Below are positions 42,716 through 52,879 of a DNA stretch of 64,000 nt, piece after piece. The stretch is taken from positions 220,364,205 to 220,428,204 of the forward strand of contig CP136064.1 of NCBI GenBank assembly GCA_032622095.1, given 5' to 3'. The notes below the pieces were generated by a model. That model had not been told where the DNA came from. It saw nothing but the letters and a program-made list of their open reading frames with translations, and did no database searches. Numbering within the stretch: position 1 is the first letter of the stretch; the number at the start of each line of letters is the position of its first letter. The stretch comes from Siphonodentalium dalli. Its lineage: Eukaryota; Mollusca; Scaphopoda; Gadilida; Siphonodentaliidae. The translations under genes and the position numbers were made by a program.

Positions 42716-42879
42716 GTAAGCCCTTATATGTTGAAGGTGTATTTTAGGTGTGGTATAGAGGTGGCATGGGTGTGGGTCAATGTGTATGCTCGGGTGTGGT
42801 ACATAGCTCTAGATGTAGGACTGTGTGTGTGTCTGATGTGGGGTATATAGGTGAGGCCAAAATAATTATATTTCTTCTA

Positions 42880-43930
42880 TGCTATATTTGAGGTGTTCAG
42901 TCGTAATTCCAGCATAGTCGGCTGCTTTGTTCAACTTAAATTCATTGATAATTGTTTTAATTTCAAGCAGTGTAACTGGTTCTTGAGATGGTGCAGAAGA
43001 ACGGCATATTTGTTAGATAGCTCCGATGTCTTCCGATACTTGTTGATGAAATGTTTCATCGAATCTATCAGTAGTTTTTGGTTAGGCTGGCCTTTTAAAG
43101 TGGATAAACCATCCATCCATCATCTGCTCGACCCGTAGTGGCATCCATCTATTTCTATGTAGTCAGCTACTGTGTTTTTTTGTGAGTCTTTGTTAACTTA
43201 TAAGTTTATATAATAGTATTTTATCGTTGGATGCATTTCGCCATATAGCTGTGTTCTTACTGTTGTTATTTGTTGTCATTGTGTGCTTCTAAGATTTGCC
43301 TTTGTGACCATTTTTTGCAGCTTTGAGTGGATTATTTTGATCAGTTGGTTTACCTGCCACTTTCCATTGATAATGGGCTATCTTATTTTCGTGTATTGCA
43401 CTGGCAATACGTTGATTCCGTTGTTTTTGTCCTTTTGAACTCTTTTTTAAGCCTTTTGATATGATGTGGCTTTTTCTGCTGCGTTGGTTAGGATTTGACC
43501 AAATTTTATAATGGATTCGTCCACGTTATCATTTATAGTAGCTTGTGTCATTTTTTTTTTAATAACTTATATGTTGCCCGTAGAGATTTAGGTCACATTT
43601 TGTTTTGTATTTGTGTAAATGGTCCTATTTCCATTTCAACTTTGATGAGTTCTTGATCAGAGACATTTGATGGAACATCTACTACTTGCATGTTTGATAA
43701 AATTATTATCATATATTGCGGATTCAATAAAATAGTCAACAATGGATTGTGACTTTCCGTTATGATGTCGGAATGTGATTTTTGCCTTTCTGGGGCATAT
43801 ACCCAACATGCAGGTGTTGTTAGTTCGTGATCAGTATAGAACTTTTGAAGGGTTTGTCCTGTCCATTAGACGGTTGTCTATCTAACGATACGTTTATATA
43901 ACCTGCTATTGTTATTTTGTGGTCCCGTGT
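42880..43930 (-). pseudogene. Dead non-LTR retrotransposon: endonuclease to start of RT
   Basis: On the minus strand the 5' part (about 43,905-43,600) retains endonuclease features across frames: ITIAGYINVSLDRQPSNGQ (GDFN-like block), FRHHNGKSQSIVDYFIES and NVSDQELIKVEMEI (SDH-like block). The 3' part (about 43,000-42,885) reads PVTLLEIKTIINEFKLNKAA then DYAGITTEHLKYS, the conserved N-terminal RT block. Several frameshifts and stops. The catalytic RT core is missing, so the element is truncated at about 42,880. Confidence 0.75.
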
Positions 43931-45219
43931 ATTTTGTCATAATAGCATATATACTTACACATGACCCGTACTCTGCGCCGAGCTGTCGTTATTAGACCGA
44001 TTTGTCTAAATCGACTGATCAGTCTTTCACCGCCTGCATGCATCTGGGATAGTATAACCAACGGCAATACAAAACTTAATTCTGATTTCTATTGAATGAT
44101 ACAAATTGTGACAAAATACCCTAAAATATTCAATATAAACATGTACAAATCTTCAAACAAACAAACTTTCATTATTCAAGATTATTCATTAGATCAGGTG
44201 GTTAAGCAGTCCTGCTGAAAGGTTGAAACTAAAACTTAATGGAACTGAATGTGAACAGGTCTGAGTCATCCTTCAAGTTGGCTATTTAAGCAAAAACTGG
44301 TTATTTCAGCCCAATTTGGCGAGAGCCAGTTTTGGCTAGATTATGTTCCCACGAGTGGGACACGAGTGCCAAAATCTGACTAGTATAAGTCAATAAATAT
44401 GCAAGACGGTGCCAAAATAAAATGAATACTTTCCGGTCGGGAATTCATTACATTACTCCATATTGGATTGGCTTGGTTAAGCCTCATATATGCCAAAAGT
44501 GAATCAGCACATGTTGATCATTGCGTGATTTAAATATGTACTTCTTTACTCCGGCGGGACGAGTATCCAGGGTAGTTGGACATAGGCAAATGTAATTATG
44601 ATCTACCCGGGTCTTGATTGACAATCATTTAAGCATATCTTATTGTATTATATCCGTCCGAAAGGGTTTGAGTCTGGAAAAATGAGATGCAAGTTCATAT
44701 TTTCATATTTCTTTCTATGACAGGCCATAACATTTTGTTATAAAGAAACTCTAACATTTCTACAGAGAATCAGCTGCTTTTACGAGAATCAGACTAATAA
44801 TTGTGATACTGATTCTCGTCAGATGTTAAGCCCTGCATAATTTAGGAACAATATTCTAATACAAATACAGTACAGGGGCATATATTACTATTAAGAAAAA
44901 TGTCTTTGACACATCTGAAGAAAAATCATCTGGTAATCTATGTTTGGGGTACCCGTATGTGTATTACACGAGAGTATTGTCTATTCACGCGCATTCGCGT
45001 GAGGGTTGCACATTTACACAAATGTTTCAAGTATGGAAGACGCAATCACAGAACTCTTGTACATCGACTACTTGCTAGAATAAAGTCTGTGCTCAATTAA
45101 TCGCTTGATTTAATATGTATGGTTAAATATATTGCATTTAATGGATACGTTTTGTAGCAGTATAATTTAATACCGATACTGCTATTACGCATACTGTCTT
45201 TGTCCATAAGTCCATATAG
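43931..45219. other. No gene seen
   Basis: A plus-strand frame of 66 codons at 44,900-45,100 starts with ATG (MSLTHLKKNHLVIYVWG) but has no recognised domain. A short palindrome CACGCGCATTCGCGTG lies at about 44,987. 'gattctcg' and 'cgagaatc' phrases at 44,770-44,820 form a small inverted repeat. Confidence 0.25.
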
Positions 45220-45383
45220 AGTAGGCAAATTGATGCAACTCTTACAACCCTGGAAGAGTTATGCCAGCCAGCCGATCAGTGTGACCCACAACAAGGGCAA
45301 GATACCGGTAACATTTTCGACGGCAGCTCAAAAGCGAAACAACCAAGTCAGAGGCCGAAAGGACACATGATTCTTAAAGGTGG
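45220..45383 (+). CDS. Candidate exon A of a cysteine-containing gene
   Basis: After an acceptor (GTCCATATAG) 164 nt read in frame as SRQIDATLTTLEELC, QPADQCDPQQGQDTGNIFDG and a basic tail KQPSQRPKGHMILK. Ending at AAAGGTGG/GTAAAT leaves phase 2, which joins exon B in frame; an alternative donor four bases earlier would leave phase 1. Composition looks like real protein. See exons B and C. Confidence 0.38.
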
Positions 45384-45801
45384 GTAAATAATTATATTTT
45401 TAATGTTTTTGATTGATGGAAAACGTGATGTTCTGTGCATATTATACAAGTGAGAATGTATTAATGGCGTATCTGAACATCTTAAGGTTTGGCAAATCAT
45501 GGTCATTTTCAGTTCCCAACTTTAACCAAAAGAAACAAATTTCAACTTCATGGTCTAATTAGAAATCAAGAAACTTCACGTGCAAATTAAACACTGGTTC
45601 ATCTGGTTGATATAATGAACTGTCAAAACAAAATTAACCTACCGTTGGTCTGACGTTGCCAACCGATGTTACATGTACGTCAGGCATAAAAGTTTCAAGT
45701 ATTTTTGTAGAAGTTAGTTACCAAGTACCTGACCCCCTTTTATTTTTATAAAATCGTACAGTAAACTATTCATTGTGACATTATATTTCATTATATTTCA
45801 G

Positions 45802-45870
45802 GCATTCGCTTTGGCAGTTATTATCGGATGCGAGGTTTTCTTGTCATCCGACCAGATCGAGCTATTCAGA
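45802..45870 (+). CDS. Candidate exon B
   Basis: Strong acceptor (ATTATATTTCAG), 69 nt, strong donor (AGA/GTGAGT). In phase 2 it reads HSLWQLLSDARFSCHPTRSS then YSD. All three frames are open in this short exon, so frame choice depends on the neighbours; the phase-2 frame is the only one that also opens exon C. Confidence 0.42.
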
Positions 45871-46036
45871 GTGAGTAGAAATACAAAACATGAAAGCAAT
45901 AACAATGATGTATTGACGAAACGACAACGGCATACATAGATAAACACCAATGATATGATTATATTATCTATTTTCTCTTCAAGTATTACACTTTTCATTT
46001 TAGGAGAATAAACACAAGAACAGTTTTCTTTTCCAG

Positions 46037-46074
46037 CATAACAAATGAAGCATGCGACAAATGCTTCTGCAACG
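46037..46074 (+). CDS. Candidate exon C (CxxCxC motif)
   Basis: Strong acceptor (TTTTCTTTTCCAG), 38 nt, strong donor (ACG/GTGAGT). Entering in phase 2 and leaving in phase 1 it reads ITNEACDKCFCNG. Joined to exon B the cysteine pattern C-x13-C-x2-C-x-C-x-G resembles the start of a VWC or pacifastin-type module. Later exons were not identified. Probably a secreted or extracellular protein if real. Confidence 0.42.
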
Positions 46075-46079
46075 GTGAG

Positions 46080-46737
46080 TTACATGCAAAAATTGACACA
46101 CGAATAACTTAAATCTTAGGCGCATGCTGGCTATTTATATGGGACGTTACATTTATAAACATTTCGCGAAATCGGTTTGCCGCCTGAAGATACGGCCAAT
46201 CTGAAACTAAATATTGCACGATACTTGATGCAATATCGGTATATCATTAGATTTATGGGTGAATTGTAATGATCTTACAAATGTCCGAATATTCCTAGCC
46301 ATTGTATTTAATAGTTTGTCCGTTTAGTTGGCATGCGGCCAGTCTTAATTGTAATGCCAGTGGACGTTATTTATAACTTCCTTTTCCGTTTGAATCGAAG
46401 TTAAGCAAGTTAACTCCTAAAATTTCGCCAAAATGTCTTTGCTAATGACGTACTTATGGAAATAAATGCATGAACCATGAATAGATGCTGTTAGATGTAA
46501 CTAATAATATAGTTATGCTCCCTTGCCATCGTCAAAGGATTGCCGTAAATTGTAAAATCTGAGACAGATTTCCAAAATTCACGGCAAATAAAAATGTGAC
46601 AAAATTAGACAGATAATTTGTGTGAGAATTGGCACCAATGATCGATATAATATAATAAATAATGAATGTCTTGTCGTTGACTATGCCAAAATAGTCAACT
46701 ACAAGCCATTCAGTATCTATATAATATAAAAGGGCGT
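46080..46737. other. Presumed intron or intergenic DNA
   Basis: No further exon with compatible phase was convincing. AT-rich. Confidence 0.25.
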
Positions 46738-48103
46738 AGGAGCCGTATATCTGTATTGTCTGTTCGCAACTGTTCTAATACTGATTTAAAAATAAAAGAA
46801 CAATTTAATTTTTAAATGAAAAAAAAAATTGTTAAATTGAGTAAGGAGTTGTATCTAAAAAAAATAAAAAATTTAAATTTATATTAATATTTGTTTGTTT
46901 TAAATTAAAAAAAAGATTATTAAAATTTTCAAATTATCAACATGTGCGCAAATGTGACGCAGGCTCCCGTCGCACGAAGGGACCGCAGGCCCCTCTGACG
47001 CTGAACAAAGGCTCCATAATCGAGTCAATCCTGGACCAAGAGGTCAGCCAAGTAAAAGCAATTGGCTTATGAGTACACACCAGAAGCGGCATCTGAACTG
47101 TTTGAAGTGGGCAACTATACAGAGGCACAGCTTTTAATAAAGAAATATATTACATGCGTTGCTTTTTTTTTCAACGTAATAAATTTTCCGTCATGCAGAA
47201 AATCAAAACGTTCCCAGGTTTTGAACTGGTGGAATATTATGGGATTTATGGGCGGAGCCAGAGTAGAGCTTTGTGGCATGATCTACATCAAATAAGCTAT
47301 CAAATTTGACTCATATAGCAATACAAGTTTAGGATTGCAAACTATGTGTATAGCATATCTGGTCATGCAGTAGCATCGTTTTGGTGTCAAAATTAAAACG
47401 TTGAATCATTCAAATGTATTCGTAGAAAACACCAGTATTTGTGATTGCCACAAGCCAAAAAAAACACAAGATAGTTGTAAAAATCATACTGAAGGAACAT
47501 GTCCATATCTGAGTAAATCTCGCGTTCGAATGAATCAGCTGTGACATGATAACACCAGTCGACAGCCGCCACTTAGACACGCCCTCACTCGAGATAATTT
47601 ACAGCTCCACCCTTTGTTTGATTGTTTGACAATTCTAAACCGCGATGAAGAAAAGACGGATTCGTCATCTCAAGTTTAGCCTCGGTTAAGCTGGTTTCGC
47701 TTCACCGCCGAATTAGACGGTTTAGTTGCCGGTTTAAGCTTATAAAACGCAAACGAAATATTGTAATTGACAAAAACTTATCCCCAAACGCTTTATTGGT
47801 GTGAGTGCTTCTCGCTTATACATTTCCAATCAAAATATGGTAGCTGTCGTAATTATTGATTTTCGCAATCAATAAAACGAGGCGGTCCGCATTAGGAAAG
47901 TACGATTAATTATCTCGACGATACAGAGACACCACTGCTAAACCACTGGTCTGGCTGGACCAGGTTTAAACCAGAGATGAAGAATGCGTCACTTAGACCT
48001 GCGGTCGTGGGTTTAAACCACGGATTTAGCTTACGGCGATTTAAACCTAGAGTTTTACGTAGACCAGGTTTAAACATGAGATGACGAATCGGGCCACTGT
48101 GTC
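46738..48103 (+). repeat. Uninterrupted copy of the 1.4-kb dispersed repeat (empty site)
   Basis: It aligns with 28,741-29,400 joined to 33,976-34,725. At 47,335-47,350 the two halves are contiguous (GCAAACTATGTGTATAGC), which fixes the boundaries of the 4,575-bp insertion in the other copy. It contains the GTTTAAACC-family element at 47,657-48,093. It starts with TCTGTATTGTCTG, like the Helitrons here, but no CTAG hairpin end was found. Confidence 0.85.
47657..48093. mobile_element. GTTTAAACC-family element within the repeat
   Basis: The left CGGATTCGTCATCTC and right GAGATGACGAATCGG ends are inverted; the internal order equals the copy at 34,276-34,714 with scattered substitutions. No coding. 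Confidence 0.65.
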
Positions 48104-48657
48104 GTGGATCTGGATCTGATAAAATAAACCGCTCATTTTATTGGACCGATCATTCAAACGTGAGTATAGTGTATGTGACTTAAACAGAAAGGGCGACAAA
48201 TACAAATATCATGGGTTATTTTCTATGAACAGCAGAATAGTTGACCACCGAATCCACTTCCTATTCAAACATGGACATGATTTATGTAACCTGCATCGGG
48301 GAGAGGAAGATCGCGTAATAAAACTGTCTGGTATTAGAAGTCAATAATCAGCATCTAATATAGTTGTATAAACAATAAGCTGCATCGATGCTCTATCCAA
48401 TATTTAATGGATAATCTGGTTCTTTATATCTGAGTGAAACGATCAGTCTCCAGTGTGACATATTTGTTGACTCAATGATAAATTTCAGTCGTTGTGAAGA
48501 TATATTATTACCAAGGAGATATTGTGCAGTCTAATCGCTGTGATGTTATCTAAGATGGTTGATGGATTGGGGGATTAACGTCGTTTTGGTCACTAGTCCA
48601 TATTACGATCAAGAGCGGAATCAATTATCAAAAAAATGTCGTAGCGAAACAACTGTT
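48104..48657. other. No gene seen
   Basis: The plus-strand frames at 48,141-48,347 and 48,559-48,765 are unassigned; the second runs into the next foldback element. Confidence 0.25.
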
Positions 48658-49185
48658 TTAAAGGCACGGGCGGCGTTCGTTGGAGAAATGTGCATATTTG
48701 TTCAAATCGCCATCAACGGAAGGAATATTAAAATATATACAGTTTTGTTCATATGCCAAACATAATCAGCGCGTAAATAGTATATTGTCGACAAGACGTA
48801 CGATGGTGTACGTAAACAAGAACATGCTCGTGTTACAGACGTTTTGATTCTGTTTACATAACACAGCGCAATTATATTGGTTAATCACACAAACATTATA
48901 TAAACGTTATTTATTATTTCCATATCAGGGAAACAGTAACAAATAACGCTCTTTATGATTACCATATCCGGATCTAAACAAAAGCCAGGTAACGTAACGT
49001 TTTTTGCTTGTGTTTACATAACAAAGGAAAAACATTTGACAATAACATACTGTTTATACCATATTTCTTATTGGTATAAGAACAATATATGTCTATATTT
49101 TACTATTATTTATGTTTATGTCGGTTTTTGACGGAGCTGAATATTTTAACAGCATACCCACCGCCAACGCCGCCCATATCTTTAA
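48658..49185 (-). mobile_element. TTAA-family foldback element, copy 4 (inverted)
   Basis: It starts TTAAAGGCACGGGCGGCGTT and ends ..CCATATCTTTAA, 528 bp, in the opposite orientation to the 41-kb copy. 'gttacgtaacg..ttttttgct', 'aacgctctttatgattacca' and 'gtttttgacggagctgaata' correspond. The element between TTAA sites carries no transposase. Confidence 0.8.
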
Positions 49186-49486
49186 ATTAGAAGAATGAGT
49201 TATGTACAGGTAAAACCGCCCAATGGGAAATGTCTCCGCGTGGAGTCAGGAATAGAAATTCAAGAACTGACTAGTGTGCTGGGATAATAATATAAGACGC
49301 ATATAAGTAGTACAAGAATACATTATTAATAGCAAATAGATAACATTAAGTTAGCAAGTCTGCACATCGAAATCGGTAAAGTAGTTTCTAACATCAGATT
49401 TTGCATTGACAAGGTATCTATGAATCGCGCATGTACCTTTATCAATGCAAGTCCCGAAACCCCGCTTATTATATATAAGTGGATAA

Positions 49487-49730
49487 TCTGCTTAGAATTG
49501 CCTCCATTTTGAGTCGATAATGTGCTTAAAATGAGAGCGATTTAGTCACATTTTCGACTCATAATGGAGGCGATTCTAAGCAGATTGTGACACAAATAAT
49601 AAAAATCACGACTGTTTGGGTGTATGCTCTTTAACATATGTTTTCACTATGGCCCGCGCTATAAAACGAAATAAAGGCTATGAATCCATTATCTGCCTTC
49701 ATCAGAAATCAAATAATCACATTATGTACC
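49487..49730 (-). repeat. Dispersed repeat of about 240 bp, copy 2, with 93-nt hairpin
   Basis: Reverse-complement copy of 36,241-36,480. At 49,494-49,586 it forms a hairpin with arms of about 33 bp (AATCTGCTTAGAATTGCCTC.. and ..GAGGCGATTCTAAGCAGATT). The hairpin is more complete here than at 36.4 kb. Confidence 0.7.
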
Positions 49731-49949
49731 CATTTCACTTTATAGATAGATTATGTGCGTATTTGCGCGAGGATATGTTGATCAGTGCGTTAAGCTGATG
49801 GTCGGTTGGGTCAGACAGCATGTCATCTTTCACCCAACTGACATCTTCAATCCACAAATACTGTTTGGTGTCTTTTAAAATTAACCGATTCTCATCAAGC
49901 ACCTGGTCAAACTTAAAATATGAACCGCTCTTACCGAGAGTCGAAACGT

Positions 49950-50870
49950 TTGAGAGATCTTGACGATTTTTGCTTGAAAGCAACACAATCAACATGAATA
50001 GGATGTGTTATAGTAGCTGGCTCAATTTGAGTTGAGTTATTTTGGAACAACTTTTGCAACTTCGGTAGACTTTTCCATGGCCTGTGACCCAGGGTCAGAA
50101 AGCGGAGTGATATCGGTCTGGTCAAATTGTGTTTGCGACATATGATGATGCTGGTCTGATTGCTGTCTGTCTGATCGGTGACATCAGCACATTTGTTATA
50201 GAAACGGCAGCAGAGTACGCGAGTGATTGAATAGATGGTGGAGCACCAACTATTTTCTTTGCATTGGAATAGGATAGAATTTTTGTTGTTGGGTTTTTTT
50301 TTGTGCAATACTTATGGTCATGCCCAGAATCAGAACAGCGTGCACATACCGTTCCTTTGCTTTTACAACGTTCCTGGCCATGACCATATACATTACAGTC
50401 AAAACGTCGTAATAGATTTTGAACATAAGTACTTACATCTACATTTATGTAGCCAGCCTTCAATGCTAGTGGGTGTTCGCACCGACAGAAATCAGAAGAT
50501 AAGTATTCAAGGAACTCTTTGTCCAACTGTCTTTGAAAATCTACGGACGTCTGTAACTCTCTGTGGTGCCAACTGAGCCAATAATATCTCTGACTCAGAA
50601 GAATCAGCTATATCGCGAGTTCTCAACACAGCTCTGCTACTTTTCAATGTAGTGTGGTGAGTAATCAACACTGGTGTTTGTGCAATATATGTTAATTGAA
50701 TAAGCGCGTCAGATTGAAGTTTTCTTGGGCAGTTTTCTTCAGAAGAGAGCCACATAGTAGCCCAGTCCCGGTTGGTTTGACAAATTTTATTTATCCGGCC
50801 ATGCTTTGTAGCATTGTATCAATCACAAATACAGAAGGACTCTTGACATTCGGATCAAAAGCAACTACCA
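49950..50870 (-). pseudogene. Dead retrotransposon ORF1 with gag-like zinc knuckles
   Basis: On the minus strand, across frameshifts, it reads SVFVIDTMLQSMAG and FVKPTGTG, then LIQLTYIAQTPVLITHHTTL, SRAVLRTRDIADSSESEILL and APQRVTDVRRF, then YINVDVSTYVQNLLRRFDCN and paired knuckles NVYGHGQERCKSKGTVCARC and SGHDHKYC. This is the ORF1 layout of CR1/Jockey-type non-LTR elements (RNA-binding). The first cysteine of knuckle one falls in DCN. The stop after SMAG and the frame changes make it a pseudogene. It lies on the same strand as the endonuclease remnant 6 kb away. Confidence 0.78.
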
Positions 50871-50872
50871 TA

Positions 50873-51190
50873 ATAAGGAGTCTAATGAGATCCCACCCAC
50901 CCCCCCCCCCCATCCCGCCACCCATAGTATCTTATGCGCCACAGGCGCCCGTATAGAGGCTACTGCCCACATAAATAATAACGAGTCTAATGAGATCCCA
51001 CCACCCCCCCCCCATCCCGCCACCCATAGTATCTTATGCGCCACAGGCGCCCGTATAGAGGCTACTGCTCACATAAATAATAAGGAGTCTAATGAGATCC
51101 CACCCACCCCCCCCCCCCCCCATCCCGCCACCCATAGTATCTTATGCGCCACAGGCGCCCGTTTAGAGGCTACTGCCCACATAAATAATA
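50873..51190 (+). repeat. Minisatellite of about 102-105 bp, three units (locus 2)
   Basis: Three direct units start at 50,878, 50,983 and 51,085 ('gagtctaatgagatcccacc', C-run of variable length, 'atcccgccacccatagtatc', 'ttatgcgccacaggcgcccg', 'agaggctactgc.cacataaa'). They are the reverse complement of the units at 39,679. The array abuts the N-terminal end of the ORF1 remnant. Confidence 0.82.
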
Positions 51191-52136
51191 AGGAGTCTAA
51201 TTTCGAATTATGTTCGGGGCAACGTATAAGAAAAACAGTACACAACTAGACACCAAAACAAAATACAATAGATGACAGAAATATAATCTGCAACGATGTG
51301 CAGAGGCGTGACTAGCCGATTAATTGAGCCGGGTCAACTCAATCTCCCGTCTTGAAGAGATGTATGACCATAGACGACCATGAGCTCAGCCGTTTCCGCA
51401 GGTCGATGCCTCACGTGATACGACCGCCCTAGTACATACATGACTCCTACATATACACCACACCTCACGGGATGCACTCCAAGGCAAACAGGGTGCCACA
51501 TTAGGGGATTATTATCCCTCGCGGTGGGGCGGTATGCATATTCTACACAGGGTCACGTGGGGTCGGTGGGTTTGGCAATTGTATCATCAACCTGGGATTC
51601 ATCACAATCTGTTATGCCCAGGGTTGGTTATTTTGTAGAATGGGGTGACGCGGCGCTATATCGAGTGGGGCTCACTCTCTGTCAAACTGCCACTGTGTGG
51701 TTTATCTTCTGGACCAATCGTTAGGTTTTCAATAGTTGGAATTCTAGCAGAGATGGATTGATCTGTCGTGTATATTGGATATAACCTGAAAAATATGTAT
51801 GCAACGTGTTATTAGATATGTTCAAAAACGAGCCAAATAGAGATGTCGTGTCGTATGTGAGTTTGCCTTTTGCCATTCTTTAATGTGAATTTAATGGCCA
51901 TAAGGCACATACATACGAGTATTGACGCGAGATGTCGTTCTCCATTCTGTACAATTTAAAACTTATTTGGAAATTTATGCCGATATCAGTACGACTATGA
52001 CTGGTATCGGCAGCCATCATATTATGACAATAAACTAGGAACTCAGATGGTTCGATGTAAGAATAAGTTTTACATGTATGTTCTTTCTATCATGTTTAAC
52101 TGAATGTAGAAACTAAAATTGATGTATTATTTAATT
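51191..52136. other. No gene seen
   Basis: The plus frame 51,440-51,724 (94 codons) contains tryptophans and cysteines but no pattern I recognise and no splice pair. Confidence 0.25.
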
Positions 52137-52395
52137 TCACAGATGACACAAGACGTAAATTCATGTATGCAACCCTGCCAACATAATTATCAGGTAAAAA
52201 GTAGTGTATCTGAGTGCCAATCTTTGCAAACGTCTGCTTGTGTTGGAGTGATGTATTACTTAGATCTAAACCATTCTAACACCCACTTGATACCCACCAA
52301 TGTGTTGTTTCCACCAACGTCGTCCTGTCTTATACAACATCTCACAGCCAATGCGGATCGACTGATTTCGCTTACATGTTTCATTCTTCTGTAAT
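52137..52395 (+). CDS. Candidate cysteine-rich exon, PAN-like spacing
   Basis: After an acceptor (TTTAATTTCACAG) the frame reads MTQDVNSCMQPCQHNYQ, then SVSECQSLQTSACVGVMYY, to a stop at 52,392. The ExC...SAC.GVMYY segment resembles part of a PAN/apple module (compare TECAGMC..ATCGAIL in the 7-kb exon), but the expected cysteine after SL is a glutamine. CAG/GTAAAA after NYQ offers an earlier donor, giving a 51-nt exon instead. Tentative. Confidence 0.27.
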
Positions 52396-52708
52396 ATATA
52401 GTGTCCGCTAGCTGCTTAAACGCTCTACCGTGTGCTGCCATGCTTTGTTTGTCGTACACTTACTTGAATTGTCGTATTGAAAATACTCTTATAGACAAAA
52501 TTTCAAAAACAAATGCGCGACAAATAAACGCGTAGTTATATTTCCCGCTTTGAACTCAGCTGGGTTGAATTGGTAATTTGAAAAATACGTACTAGGCAAA
52601 CTTCGTACCTCCTCTCGTAATGTCATGGTCAAGTATGACACTACATTAAGCACACCGTCGGGTCGGCTGCCCCGTGTGTAACAATATACGCTCGTTAAAG
52701 ATTCATAC

Positions 52709-52878
52709 CTTGGCGAAGAAGTCACAGAAAAATTCCTGGACAAATTGGGAGGATCTACTCGATCCGGCGTATAATAGTCAGTATAATGACTGCACCCGTA
52801 CCGATGAATAAGAGGTAGGTACGAGATGCCATCACGATCGGCATAATGTTTAACCCACACATGTACATCCAACCTTAC
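52709..52878 (-). CDS. Candidate internal exon, unassigned
   Basis: On the minus strand 170 nt lie between ACACATAG and the donor CCAAG/GTATGAAT, open throughout: LDVHVWVKHYADRDGISYLP, IHRYGCSHYTDYYTPDRVDP, NLSRNFSVTSSP. The composition looks coding. However ATAG/GTAAGG at the upstream edge could equally be a donor, and I recognise no family. Confidence 0.25.
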
Positions 52879-52879
52879 C

